From 02-FULL-45-11b sp041663485 (GTDB taxonomy: Bacteria > Patescibacteriota > Patescibacteriia > Buchananbacterales > UBA6539): DNA of 27,073 nt. Position numbers and translations under genes: made by a program. The stretch lies in the NCBI GenBank assembly GCA_041663485.1, contig JBAYMO010000021.1, positions 1 through 27,073 of the forward strand, written 5' to 3'. This document shows positions 6,916 through 13,541 of this stretch, piece after piece (the first letter of the stretch is position 1; each line of letters begins with the position of its first letter). The notes beneath the pieces were generated by a model, which was not told the DNA's origin, did not search any database, and was given only the letters and a program-made list of their open reading frames with translations.

Positions 6916-6950
6916 GAACTACTTACACAAAAAGTAGCTCTTTTTGTTTT
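6916..6950 (+). terminator. tRNA-Glu terminator
   Basis: CTACTT (6919-6924) pairs with AAGTAG (6932-6937), with outer GA / TC pairs, followed by TTTTTGTTTT. Confidence 0.75.
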
Positions 6951-6967
6951 AGTTAAGAGAAGAAATC

Positions 6968-7000
6968 GAGTTTGCCACTTTAAAACGGTGGTGGTAAACT
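6968..7000. repeat. Hairpin near the left edge of the tRNA-bounded segment
   Basis: AGTTTGCCAC (6969-6978) pairs with GTGGTAAACT (6991-7000) with one G-T pair. A hairpin with the same outer bases (GAGTTTGCC...GGTAAACT) lies near the other edge at 8707-8733. The shared arms suggest a common origin or a protein-binding site. Confidence 0.45.
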
Positions 7001-7097
7001 TAAAATTGATTAAAAACGGAGAATTTATAATAATTAACACGATTTAAGTTAAGTTTGTCTTCAATGCAGATTCTCAGGATCCTATAAATAAAAAAGT

Positions 7098-7922
7098 ATG
7101 TCGGATCTAACCAATATCGAAAAAAGGAAATTTGAGAAACATTTTTTAATGGCAGGCGGTTATGTCTGTAATTTTACAAATAGAACATTTGCAAACCAAA
7201 TTTTAGATTCTACTGGTTTAGACATATATGTTGACAAATATCAAACTTACGGCGACTCAAAAGCTAATCGGTTGAGAGCGTTCTGGACGATCGAGAATAA
7301 TTATGTAACATCAAAGCTTCTTGAAGGTATTTTAGAGTATTGGAAAACAGAGAGGACTTTACTAAATGCTGATGAAAATACGTGGTCTGAACCTTTTAGC
7401 CCAGAGCTACACGAAGAATGTTTAAAAATAGTCGAACGTCTAAAAAACAATACTACAATAAGCGATTTAGACGCTTTGGATCAATACAATTCCAATGACT
7501 ACGAATTATTAATTGATTCAATAAAAGCAAGTATATACAAAGATAAACCCAATCAAGCGATTGATAGAATGCATACGTTCACAATAAAACGTATCCGTTT
7601 GCTTTGTGACAAGTATAATATTAAGTACACCAAGGATACTCCGCTACATAGTTTGTTTGGCAGCTATGTAAAATTTTTGGAAGAAAATAAATTAATTCAA
7701 TCAGAGATGACGTTAAGAATTTTGAAGTCGTCAATTTCCATATTAGATTCTTTTAATTCCGTAAGAAATAATTTTAGCTTGGCACACGATAATGATATTT
7801 TAAATAGAGATGAAAGTATCCTGATTTTTAGCAATATTTCTAGTCTTATTAAATTTATTGACGCAATGGAAGAGGGGTCTTCTAATAATACGTCTAATGA
7901 GATTGAGAATATTCCTTTTTAA
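7098..7922 (+). CDS. AbiJ/Abi_C-like abortive infection protein (HEPN)
   Basis: A 274-residue predicted anti-phage protein. The N-terminus (LTNIEKRKFEKHFLMAGGYV, then FTNRTF and GDSKANRLRAFW at 52-63) resembles the small N-terminal domain that precedes Abi_C in AbiJ-type proteins. The C-terminal half (about 150-260) matches the Abi_C pattern: AIDRMHTFTIKRIRLLCDKY, LHSLFGSYVKFLEEN, LRILKSSISILDSFNSVRNN, LAHDN. R223 and H230 form an R-x6-H motif, the catalytic signature of HEPN RNases, suggesting infection-triggered RNA cleavage and dormancy. There is no Shine-Dalgarno; TATAAA 13 nt before the ATG may be a -10. It lies alone between the duplicated tRNA-Glu ends, so it is likely mobile cargo. 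Assignment is from motif memory; the activating signal is unknown. Confidence 0.75.
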   Translation: MSDLTNIEKRKFEKHFLMAGGYVCNFTNRTFANQILDSTGLDIYVDKYQTYGDSKANRLRAFWTIENNYVTSKLLEGILEYWKTERTLLNADENTWSEPFSPELHEECLKIVERLKNNTTISDLDALDQYNSNDYELLIDSIKASIYKDKPNQAIDRMHTFTIKRIRLLCDKYNIKYTKDTPLHSLFGSYVKFLEENKLIQSEMTLRILKSSISILDSFNSVRNNFSLAHDNDILNRDESILIFSNISSLIKFIDAMEEGSSNNTSNEIENIPF

Positions 7923-8022
7923 TAAATGATAGCTCGTCATCATAAATAAGCCCATCAGGACTAACCCTGATATTTTTTAGTAGACTATCTATCAGTCTAC
8001 GTTTTTGTTCCCAGTTAGAATT
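7894..8022 (-). pseudogene. Remnant resembling a serine-recombinase C-terminus
   Basis: On the minus strand a 42-codon open stretch reads like the end of a large serine recombinase: WEQKRRLIDSLLKNI, then RVSPDGLIYDDELSF, ending at TAG. An in-frame TAA (8023-8025) directly precedes it and nothing recombinase-like continues upstream, so only a tail remains. It overlaps the last 29 bases of the Abi-like gene in a convergent arrangement. The recombinase identity rests on the look of this short segment and is tentative; what is clear is that the stretch is protein-like and truncated. Confidence 0.4.
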
Positions 8023-8060
8023 TTAATGTACACAGACCGGGTCAGCAAATATTTTTTTGA

Positions 8061-8099
8061 TAAAAAGAGACGCTACGGTTACAAGTATCCGTAGCGTCT
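8061..8099 (-). terminator. Terminator of the 8127-8402 gene
   Basis: AGACGCTACGG (8068-8078) pairs perfectly with CCGTAGCGTCT (8089-8099), 11 bp with a 10-nt loop. A T-run follows on the minus strand. Confidence 0.8.
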
Positions 8100-8126
8100 T
8101 AGATCAGTGTTCTTTGGTGAAGGGAA

Positions 8127-8402
8127 TTATTCAAGGTGGTAAGTGAAGGCAGTCTCCGGGTTGGCTTTCACCCATTCATTTAAGTTTTCAACCAGGTCCA
8201 ATACACCATCTTCCCCAATTCCCAACTCACACCATGCATCCCCCCATTGCGTCATGTCGTTGATCTCCAGCGCAACCAGACATGGTTGTCCAAAGATGAC
8301 ATCTTTTTCAAAATACCTAGAGACAAAATCCCTTAAGTTGGGAGGAAGGCTATTAATTCCTTCCGATTTGATGGTATGAAAAGCGCCGGCCTGTTGACCC
8401 AT
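8127..8402 (-). CDS. Small acidic orphan protein (91 aa)
   Basis: A 91-residue soluble acidic protein (MGQQAGAFHTIKSEGINSL at the start; WGDAWCELGIGEDGVLDLVE in the second half) with no recognised family. It has a complete expression unit: promoter at 8521-8549, a leader with a perfect 19-bp hairpin (8439-8457 / 8481-8499), a good Shine-Dalgarno (AAGAGGAAC) before the ATG, and a strong terminator. It lies inside the segment bounded by the tRNA-Glu repeats, beside the Abi-like gene and in the opposite orientation, so a link to defence or mobility is possible but only by position. It belongs to the Shine-Dalgarno-bearing orphan class of this window. Confidence 0.7.
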   Translation of the reverse strand: MGQQAGAFHTIKSEGINSLPPNLRDFVSRYFEKDVIFGQPCLVALEINDMTQWGDAWCELGIGEDGVLDLVENLNEWVKANPETAFTYHLE

Positions 8403-8438
8403 GAATCAGTTCCTCTTGATGTTGTGTGGTCATTGTTG

Positions 8439-8499
8439 ATTTAACCACTTATATTCTGAGACAATAAAATTATTTATCAAAGAATATAAGTGGTTAAAT
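8439..8499 (-). promoter_or_regulatory. Perfect 19-bp leader hairpin upstream of 8127-8402
   Basis: Bases 8439-8457 and 8481-8499 are exact inverted repeats with a 23-nt AT-rich loop. Lying between the predicted start (about 8514) and the Shine-Dalgarno, it would form a long RNA hairpin in the leader; it could also be a dimeric operator in DNA. Confidence 0.6.
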
Positions 8500-8520
8500 A
8501 GTATTAAAGAGCAACGATAT

Positions 8521-8549
8521 ATAATAGCATATATTTTTTATTTTGCCAA
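8521..8549 (-). promoter_or_regulatory. Promoter of the 8127-8402 gene
   Basis: On the minus strand, TTGGCA (8544-8549), a 17-nt spacer and TATTAT (8521-8526). The predicted leader is about 110 nt. Confidence 0.6.
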
Positions 8550-8603
8550 TAGCCTAATTATTTGCTGCTTAATTTTTTTGAAACTAAAGGTTAAATATTT
8601 TTA

Positions 8604-8708
8604 GTGCAATGGGCATACAATATTAACAAAATAAAAAATAGTAAATGGATCAAAAATTGGTCAAAAAGTTGGGGTCTTATTTTTATCATAATTTGTCCAA
8701 AAATATGA
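8604..8708 (+). pseudogene. N-terminal fragment related to the PEP-utiliser gene at 13542
   Basis: From GTG 8604 to TGA 8706-8708 the frame reads KIKNSKWIKNWSKSWGLIF, closely matching KNNKWVKNWSGNWGLIF at the start of the 13542-14600 protein; the DNA is also clearly alike. Similarity stops after about 20 residues and a stop follows, so this is a truncated paralogue or a remnant left by recombination. A terminator at 8740-8770 follows. Confidence 0.65.
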
Positions 8709-8733
8709 GTTTGCCGCTCATTACGGTAAACTC
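8707..8733. repeat. Hairpin near the right edge of the tRNA-bounded segment
   Basis: GAGTTTGCCG (8707-8716) pairs with CGGTAAACTC (8724-8733), 10 bp with one G-T pair. Its outer arms match the hairpin at 6968-7000. Confidence 0.45.
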
Positions 8734-8739
8734 TAAATA

Positions 8740-8770
8740 AAAAATTCTCAGCTTGCTGAGGATTTTTTAT
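8740..8770 (+). terminator. Intrinsic terminator
   Basis: CTCAG (8747-8751) and CTGAG (8756-8760), extended by flanking A/T pairs, with a 4-nt loop and then GATTTTTT. It stands directly after the gene fragment at 8604-8708; the A-run on its left could make it work on both strands. Confidence 0.7.
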
Positions 8771-8783
8771 TTACTTCAGGTTT

Positions 8784-8861
8784 GGGGAATCGAACCTGCC
8801 TACCGGCAGGCAGGCGGGCAGAAGCGAGGACGAGGCGGAATTCCCCGTGGGGCTACCAAAA
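8784..8861 (+). pseudogene. tRNA-Glu 3' remnant with palindromic insert (putative attR)
   Basis: Bases 8840-8861 are identical to the tRNA-Glu 3' end at 6893-6914 (T-stem 3' strand, acceptor, CCA, AAA). Upstream, GGGG (8784-8787) matches the T-stem 5' strand, but the following AATCGAA is the inverse complement of the normal T-loop TTCGATT. A GC-rich 45-bp insert (8795-8839), containing CCTGCC / GGCAGG (8795-8810), interrupts the arm. It is not a functional tRNA. Confidence 0.65.
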
Positions 8862-8924
8862 CAACAATTAGCAATTTAACCGTTAACTATTAACTCGCCG
8901 AAGAGGCGGTTTCTTATAAGATAA

Positions 8925-9821
8925 TTACCATTTAAAATTTCCATCCAAAGGATTTACCAATTTAGCTATTTCTTGGTACGAAGCATAATTTGGAGAATAA
9001 GCCACCGCCATATTGTTTACTGAAGAATTGGGATCAGGATAGTTCCAAACGACATTATTATTAATTCTAGTAATGCCAAAACCGATACCCTCATCCGCTA
9101 GATTTCTTTCTTGGCAGTTTAAAGCGGAAAAGATTCTCACATCTTGAGGTATTGTTGGTATTGGAATATTTGAGAAATCACCAATCTTAATTCCATCAGT
9201 AGAAAGACCAAAAATACTTTTTAGGATTAGAGGGTCTTTAATATTACCCCTGGCTATTCTTATAGAAGAAACATTTTGCATGACATCAACCGCTTCTTCA
9301 AAGCTGATGCCTATTTTTTTTAATATGTAATAAAGCCTTTCATTTGTTCTCCATCGATCCAATGAAGTAATGTGATATCCTTGATAAGAAACATTTAAAA
9401 GATTAGATTCCAAGTCTTCGATCTGTTTTTGATTTGATTTAAAAAATTCTTCTACTAAAACTCCTTGCCTTAAGGCATTAAATAATGTTAATCCGTCAAG
9501 AACATTCTGATTATCGATATCCATCAAAGTTAAATTTTTAGGTCGCAATAGGACGGCTTGGGCTATAAGTTTTTCGGGTCTACCAACTGCTAAGAACTGA
9601 GAGACTTCCTCCTGATCCTTGATCAGTTCGCTCCTCTCTCTCAATCCCCGTAAATTTTCATTAGTTGCATCGGGAAATTCATATTTATGACGCTTAAAAT
9701 CAGGCAGATCTTTGTAAGCTGCAAAAGACACATCGCCAATGTCCATTTCAAATAATGGTTTACTCGAATCCTCAGCTTCAGTTTCCATCGGCCGAGATGA
9801 TAATTCACGATATTTATTCAT
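8925..9821 (-). CDS. Hypothetical soluble protein (298 aa)
   Basis: A 298-residue protein without signal peptide or membrane segments. I do not recognise the family. Two stretches, LMDIDNQNVLDGLTLFNALR (about 99-118) and VRIFSALNCQERNLADEGIG (about 228-247), have the spacing of strand-acid-helix elements of a Rossmann-like fold, for instance a diverged methyltransferase, but no glycine-rich SAM loop is evident, so this is only a hint. No Shine-Dalgarno lies close to the ATG at 9821. It stands alone between the tRNA-Glu segment and the DUF4173 gene. A weak hairpin at about 8897-8908 is the only candidate terminator. Confidence 0.7.
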   Translation of the reverse strand: MNKYRELSSRPMETEAEDSSKPLFEMDIGDVSFAAYKDLPDFKRHKYEFPDATNENLRGLRERSELIKDQEEVSQFLAVGRPEKLIAQAVLLRPKNLTLMDIDNQNVLDGLTLFNALRQGVLVEEFFKSNQKQIEDLESNLLNVSYQGYHITSLDRWRTNERLYYILKKIGISFEEAVDVMQNVSSIRIARGNIKDPLILKSIFGLSTDGIKIGDFSNIPIPTIPQDVRIFSALNCQERNLADEGIGFGITRINNNVVWNYPDPNSSVNNMAVAYSPNYASYQEIAKLVNPLDGNFKW

Positions 9822-9967
9822 AGATAATCGGTAAATAGTTCTATTTTCCTAAATGATATCAAATATTTAATTTAACAAGATACCTTTATGATATACGAAA
9901 TGTAACTACCCCGTCAATAACATTGAACCACATTTTTAGCCGATATAAATTCATGAAACGCCTTTAA

Positions 9968-9997
9968 ATTAAGAATTATTGTGTTCCAATTCTTAAT
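9968..9997. repeat. AT-rich 10-bp inverted repeat
   Basis: ATTAAGAATT (9968-9977) and AATTCTTAAT (9988-9997) are perfect inverted arms around a 10-nt loop in the gap between two minus-strand genes. It could be an operator or a weak terminator; there is no T-run next to it. Confidence 0.4.
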
Positions 9998-10011
9998 AAC
10001 GTGGCCTAAAG

Positions 10012-10042
10012 AAAAAACTCCCAATGCAACTGGAGTTTTTTT
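10012..10042 (-). terminator. Terminator of the DUF4173-type gene (bidirectional form)
   Basis: AAAAAACTCC (10012-10021) pairs with GGAGTTTTTT (10032-10041) around a 10-nt loop, with A- and T-runs on both sides. It lies 21 bp past the stop of the minus-strand gene. Confidence 0.75.
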
Positions 10043-10062
10043 TATTTTAAATTTAGAAAATG

Positions 10063-11553
10063 CTAAAAGTTTTTTTGATTGATAACATTTATTGCCTTTG
10101 CGCGGGCAAGATTAAATGACTGCCAATTTTGATAACTTGGATCTTTAAGTTTGATTTCCAATTCTTTTAAATACAATCTCGCACTTTCTGACAAGTCGTT
10201 TCCTTGATTGTCCTTGACATCTTTATACTCCAACAATTTAACAATTTGGGGAACCGCGTCCGCGGACAATGTCGATAAATATTTCAAATCCAGTTTTTCT
10301 GCGGCGGCAAATTGTTCAATGTTTTTGCGGGCGATGTAGGCATCGGGATTGAATAGATTAAATACCGCGAAGAAAAGAAGTATCGAGACAAACGACCCAA
10401 AAATAAAAACAGAATCTTTTAATGAAAGAAAAATTTTTACCAAAAGCCAGGTAAAAACTGCCGCGATCCAGATTATGAAAGCCTGAACCAAAATCCTTAA
10501 TAACGTAAAACTGTAAGCCTGTTCATATATATACAATCGTAAAAACGCGGACGCCATAATCACAAAAATTAACGCGGTCAAAATCAAACATAACCACTGA
10601 AAAATTTTAGCATGAATGCTACTTGAGCAAACCACGAAGCGCTCAGTGAGAAAGATAATGGCAAAAGTAATCAACGATACTAAAATCAACTCGGCAAATC
10701 CTTTGTGGGCATATTCAGCATAAGTAAAACCAAGGGAAGCGATTGCGTTATGACCGGCAAATAAATATTTGACTTGAATGATGACAAAAATTAAATAAAG
10801 CAGACTGGTTGTTCCCAATAAAATACCGGCCTCAATTAAACCAAATTTACGTTTGCTCTCGTTTGTCAGTGTAACAGGGTCGGCTGAGATTTTGGCGTTC
10901 TCAAACGCGTAAGCAAATATCCCTAACCAGGCCGATGTTACAAAAACGATAATTATGGCCTGAAACCAGATCTCTTCACTGATTTGAATGAAGAAAAATT
11001 TTGAAACCAAATGATTAAAAACCAAATCAGATGAAGATAGCAAGAGAATGAGGATCAAAAGAATTGGCATGGTTATAACAACTCCCTTTATGATGTGGGC
11101 AATTTTTTCGTTTTTTTCTATTTTATTATTTATTAAAAAAACTCTACTCAAAAGACTGAAGAATCCTAGAAATATTTTGAGTGGCAGTAAAATTCCGGTT
11201 CGCAAATAATCAACAATTTCGTATCTAATTATGCTTCGGCCGATGATGTGGGCGATAAGAACAAGTAAAATGCCTAAGACAATAACAAGATTCCAAAACA
11301 GTAAGAATTCATTGTCACGTATTGTTACCATGCAAGAAAAAAAGACGAGTAAAATCGCGTACCAATAAATATTACGATTCAAATTGATTTTAAAATAATA
11401 AAATAATAAGAAAAAAGCGGACAATAGCAGAGAAACGTAAATTACCACGGAAACGCCAAATTGTTTTTGAAAAAACAAATAATTAAAAATTATTCCCAAA
11501 AACAAAGAAACCAGAAAGAGAATAATTATTTTACGATTAGATAAGGTGTTCAT
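10063..11553 (-). CDS. DUF4173-type polytopic membrane protein
   Basis: A 496-residue integral membrane protein with about 11-13 hydrophobic segments spread through residues 8-410 and a soluble C-terminal tail. It matches the DUF4173 (DUF4153-like) family in overall plan: DNEFLLFWNL near 80-90, SSSDLVFNHL near 173-182, an LTERFVV segment, and the closing AYIARKNIEQF, then DLKYLSTLSADAVPQIVKLL (about 425-455) just after the last membrane helix. The molecular function of this family is unknown. The ATG at 11553 has no Shine-Dalgarno. It is monocistronic, with a terminator at about 10012-10042. Confidence 0.8.
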   Translation of the reverse strand: MNTLSNRKIIILFLVSLFLGIIFNYLFFQKQFGVSVVIYVSLLLSAFFLLFYYFKINLNRNIYWYAILLVFFSCMVTIRDNEFLLFWNLVIVLGILLVLIAHIIGRSIIRYEIVDYLRTGILLPLKIFLGFFSLLSRVFLINNKIEKNEKIAHIIKGVVITMPILLILILLLSSSDLVFNHLVSKFFFIQISEEIWFQAIIIVFVTSAWLGIFAYAFENAKISADPVTLTNESKRKFGLIEAGILLGTTSLLYLIFVIIQVKYLFAGHNAIASLGFTYAEYAHKGFAELILVSLITFAIIFLTERFVVCSSSIHAKIFQWLCLILTALIFVIMASAFLRLYIYEQAYSFTLLRILVQAFIIWIAAVFTWLLVKIFLSLKDSVFIFGSFVSILLFFAVFNLFNPDAYIARKNIEQFAAAEKLDLKYLSTLSADAVPQIVKLLEYKDVKDNQGNDLSESARLYLKELEIKLKDPSYQNWQSFNLARAKAINVINQKNF

Positions 11554-11761
11554 ATAATTAGTCTTTTTGTATCTTTTCTATAGTAATAAATAATCTGGAT
11601 AGCTAATGGTATTCTACCCCACTTTTGCTTAGTTTGTCACCATGGCCGAAACGAAATATTAGAGATTATTGCGGTGAGCTATCAGACGATTATCATGCTT
11701 GTTTATTTTTTGCTTAAAAAAGAGGGTGGATTTTTTATGCACATTATAAATTGTATAGCTT

Positions 11762-11790
11762 TTGTCCGTATGGTATGCTTAGATTATAAA
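11762..11790 (+). promoter_or_regulatory. Promoter of the CARDB/FnIII gene
   Basis: TTGTCC (11762-11767), a 17-nt spacer and TATAAA (11785-11790), predicting a start only about 9 nt before the ATG at 11806. The rest of 11554-11761 shows no gene or clear signal. Confidence 0.65.
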
Positions 11791-11805
11791 TAATTTATTT
11801 AAAGT

Positions 11806-13416
11806 ATGAAAAAAAGTAAATTTTTAATTATTGCGATTTTTTGCCTTGCCTCCTTATTCTTAGGCCGCAGTTTGTTCGCCGACAACGCGCCAACTGATCT
11901 AAAAGCTGAGATTGTTTCAGCCGATAGAATCCTGCTTACTTGGAAATTAAGTGCTGATACCGTGTTTGGTTATTCTATTGAAACAAAAAAAGATGATGGC
12001 AGCTATACTGTCGTTAGTGTTTTTTCCTATCCCAGTGTTATTAGCGCGCTAGTGCCATATCAATCAAGCGATCAGGGTAAACGGCTGACTTTTAGGATTC
12101 GGTCGCAAGCCAGCCAAAACGATTATTCTTCATACTCAAACGAAGCATCAGTCCAAATCATGGCGCTAAATAGTCTGGCCTTACCTGATTTGGTAATTAG
12201 CAGTTTGAAAACAGAAACCAATAAAATTTTTAGTAAAATACCGTTCTCCGTTATTACCTGTATAAAAAATATTGGTGCTGGTAACGCATATGGGCCGTTT
12301 GATTTGTATCTCGACTTCGGCGACGGCCAAGCTATAAGAAAAACCGCGGGTATTTATGAGAGGGATAAATTATTAAAACCAGGCAGCGAACTTTGTTTAA
12401 CCAGCAAATTTGATGAGTCATTTGGCGTTAGCTCCTTGAACTTTTTAAAATATGACCGACCAGGAAATTTTAATTTAACGGCCACGACTGATCGAGGCAA
12501 CACTGTATTGGAAGCCGATGATTCCAACAACTCAAAGTCAATTGCGTTAGAGGTATTGGATAAAAAGGATACTGTCGCGCCGGTCGCGCCCAATAAAATA
12601 GTCATTACTTACAGTAAAAATTACGTAGATATTGGCTGGTTTTATCCAGCCATCGCTGACTTGAAAAGTATTTATGTTTACCGATCAGATAAAAAGGGTG
12701 ATTTGGGCTGGCCAGTGTATAAATTCAATGTGCCATCCACCAAAGCTTCCGGTTCATACGTACAAGACAAAAATTTAAATGAAAAGAAAGGCTATTATTA
12801 TGTAGTTAAAACCGTCGATTTCAGCGGTAATGAATCACAAAACAATAATCAATACTTTGTACCGCCACGAGAAAATTTTGTATTAGGCAGCACGGGGACG
12901 GCTCAGTTAGTAGTCAATAAGGCTCCACTTTATAATCCGGCCTTAAGCTGGTCGGAAAATGAAAAGAATTTATTCAGCCAAGCGGACAGTAAACTGGTGG
13001 CTAAGTTTAAAGGTTCTTTGATGATACAATATCAGGAGCACGGTGAAGCTTGGTATTTGTCAGCGACAACGGGTAAAAAATATTATCTGGCCAAATCTTG
13101 TTTTTTGTCTACGTTTAAGTCATTGGCCGTTGGTATTTCTAATACCGATTTGAATAAAATACCGATTGGCGTACTTAATTCAAAAAAATTCACCAATGCT
13201 TGTAAAAATACAAAATTTATTAATAATGTGAAGGGCAAGATTTTTTTGCAAGTTCAATCTAGGGGTGAGATATGGTATGTTAATCCCATCAATTGTAATC
13301 GGTATAATTTGAAAGATGAAGCAACCGCCCTGAATGTTTTCAAGGCTTTGGCCAAAGGCGTTAGTAATATCGATCTGCGTAAGATTCCTGTTGGGGACAT
13401 AAGCTCTTGCAAATAA
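11806..13416 (+). CDS. Secreted FnIII-CARDB-FnIII protein with C-terminal W/Y repeats
   Basis: A 536-residue exported protein. A signal peptide covers about 1-25 (FLIIAIFCLASLFLGRSLFA). An FnIII-like domain (about 28-120) is followed by a CARDB-like domain (about 128-250: LPDLVISSLKTETNKIFSKI, then VLEADDSNNSKSI), a second FnIII-like domain (about 258-348), and two copies of an approximately 55-residue repeat (about 400-455 and 475-530). The repeats share a QYQEHGEAWYLSATTGKKYY / QVQSRGEIWYVNPINCNRYN-type strand and end in ISNTDLNKIPIG / VSNIDLRKIPVG. That repeat is common at the C-termini of Patescibacteria surface proteins and probably anchors or binds envelope polymers (inference). No Shine-Dalgarno; the promoter leaves almost no leader. 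Confidence 0.87.
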   Translation: MKKSKFLIIAIFCLASLFLGRSLFADNAPTDLKAEIVSADRILLTWKLSADTVFGYSIETKKDDGSYTVVSVFSYPSVISALVPYQSSDQGKRLTFRIRSQASQNDYSSYSNEASVQIMALNSLALPDLVISSLKTETNKIFSKIPFSVITCIKNIGAGNAYGPFDLYLDFGDGQAIRKTAGIYERDKLLKPGSELCLTSKFDESFGVSSLNFLKYDRPGNFNLTATTDRGNTVLEADDSNNSKSIALEVLDKKDTVAPVAPNKIVITYSKNYVDIGWFYPAIADLKSIYVYRSDKKGDLGWPVYKFNVPSTKASGSYVQDKNLNEKKGYYYVVKTVDFSGNESQNNNQYFVPPRENFVLGSTGTAQLVVNKAPLYNPALSWSENEKNLFSQADSKLVAKFKGSLMIQYQEHGEAWYLSATTGKKYYLAKSCFLSTFKSLAVGISNTDLNKIPIGVLNSKKFTNACKNTKFINNVKGKIFLQVQSRGEIWYVNPINCNRYNLKDEATALNVFKALAKGVSNIDLRKIPVGDISSCK

Positions 13417-13500
13417 ATTTGGCCAAAATATTTTTCTTTAAATTTAAATGCTAAAGGAGTTAAATTTCCGATCGGCGGCTAGATACAAGGAAGTGCTGAA

Positions 13501-13535
13501 CAAAAAATCTTGAGCAGCTGATTTTTTGGTATAAT
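13501..13535 (+). promoter_or_regulatory. Hairpin plus extended -10 promoter giving a near-leaderless mRNA
   Basis: CAAAAAATC (13501-13509) pairs with GATTTTTTG (13520-13528), immediately followed by TTGGTATAAT. The -10 TATAAT is at 13530-13535 and the ATG at 13542 is 7 nt later, so transcription should begin at or beside the start codon. No good -35 is seen. The same GATTTTTTGGTA block recurs at 14649-14659 and 15231-15241. Confidence 0.6.
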
Positions 13536-13541
13536 AAGTAT

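Noticed and set aside
6632..6937. 101-aa ORF across the tRNA-Glu region
   Set aside because: It reads through palindromic repeats and the tRNA itself; composition is repeat-driven.
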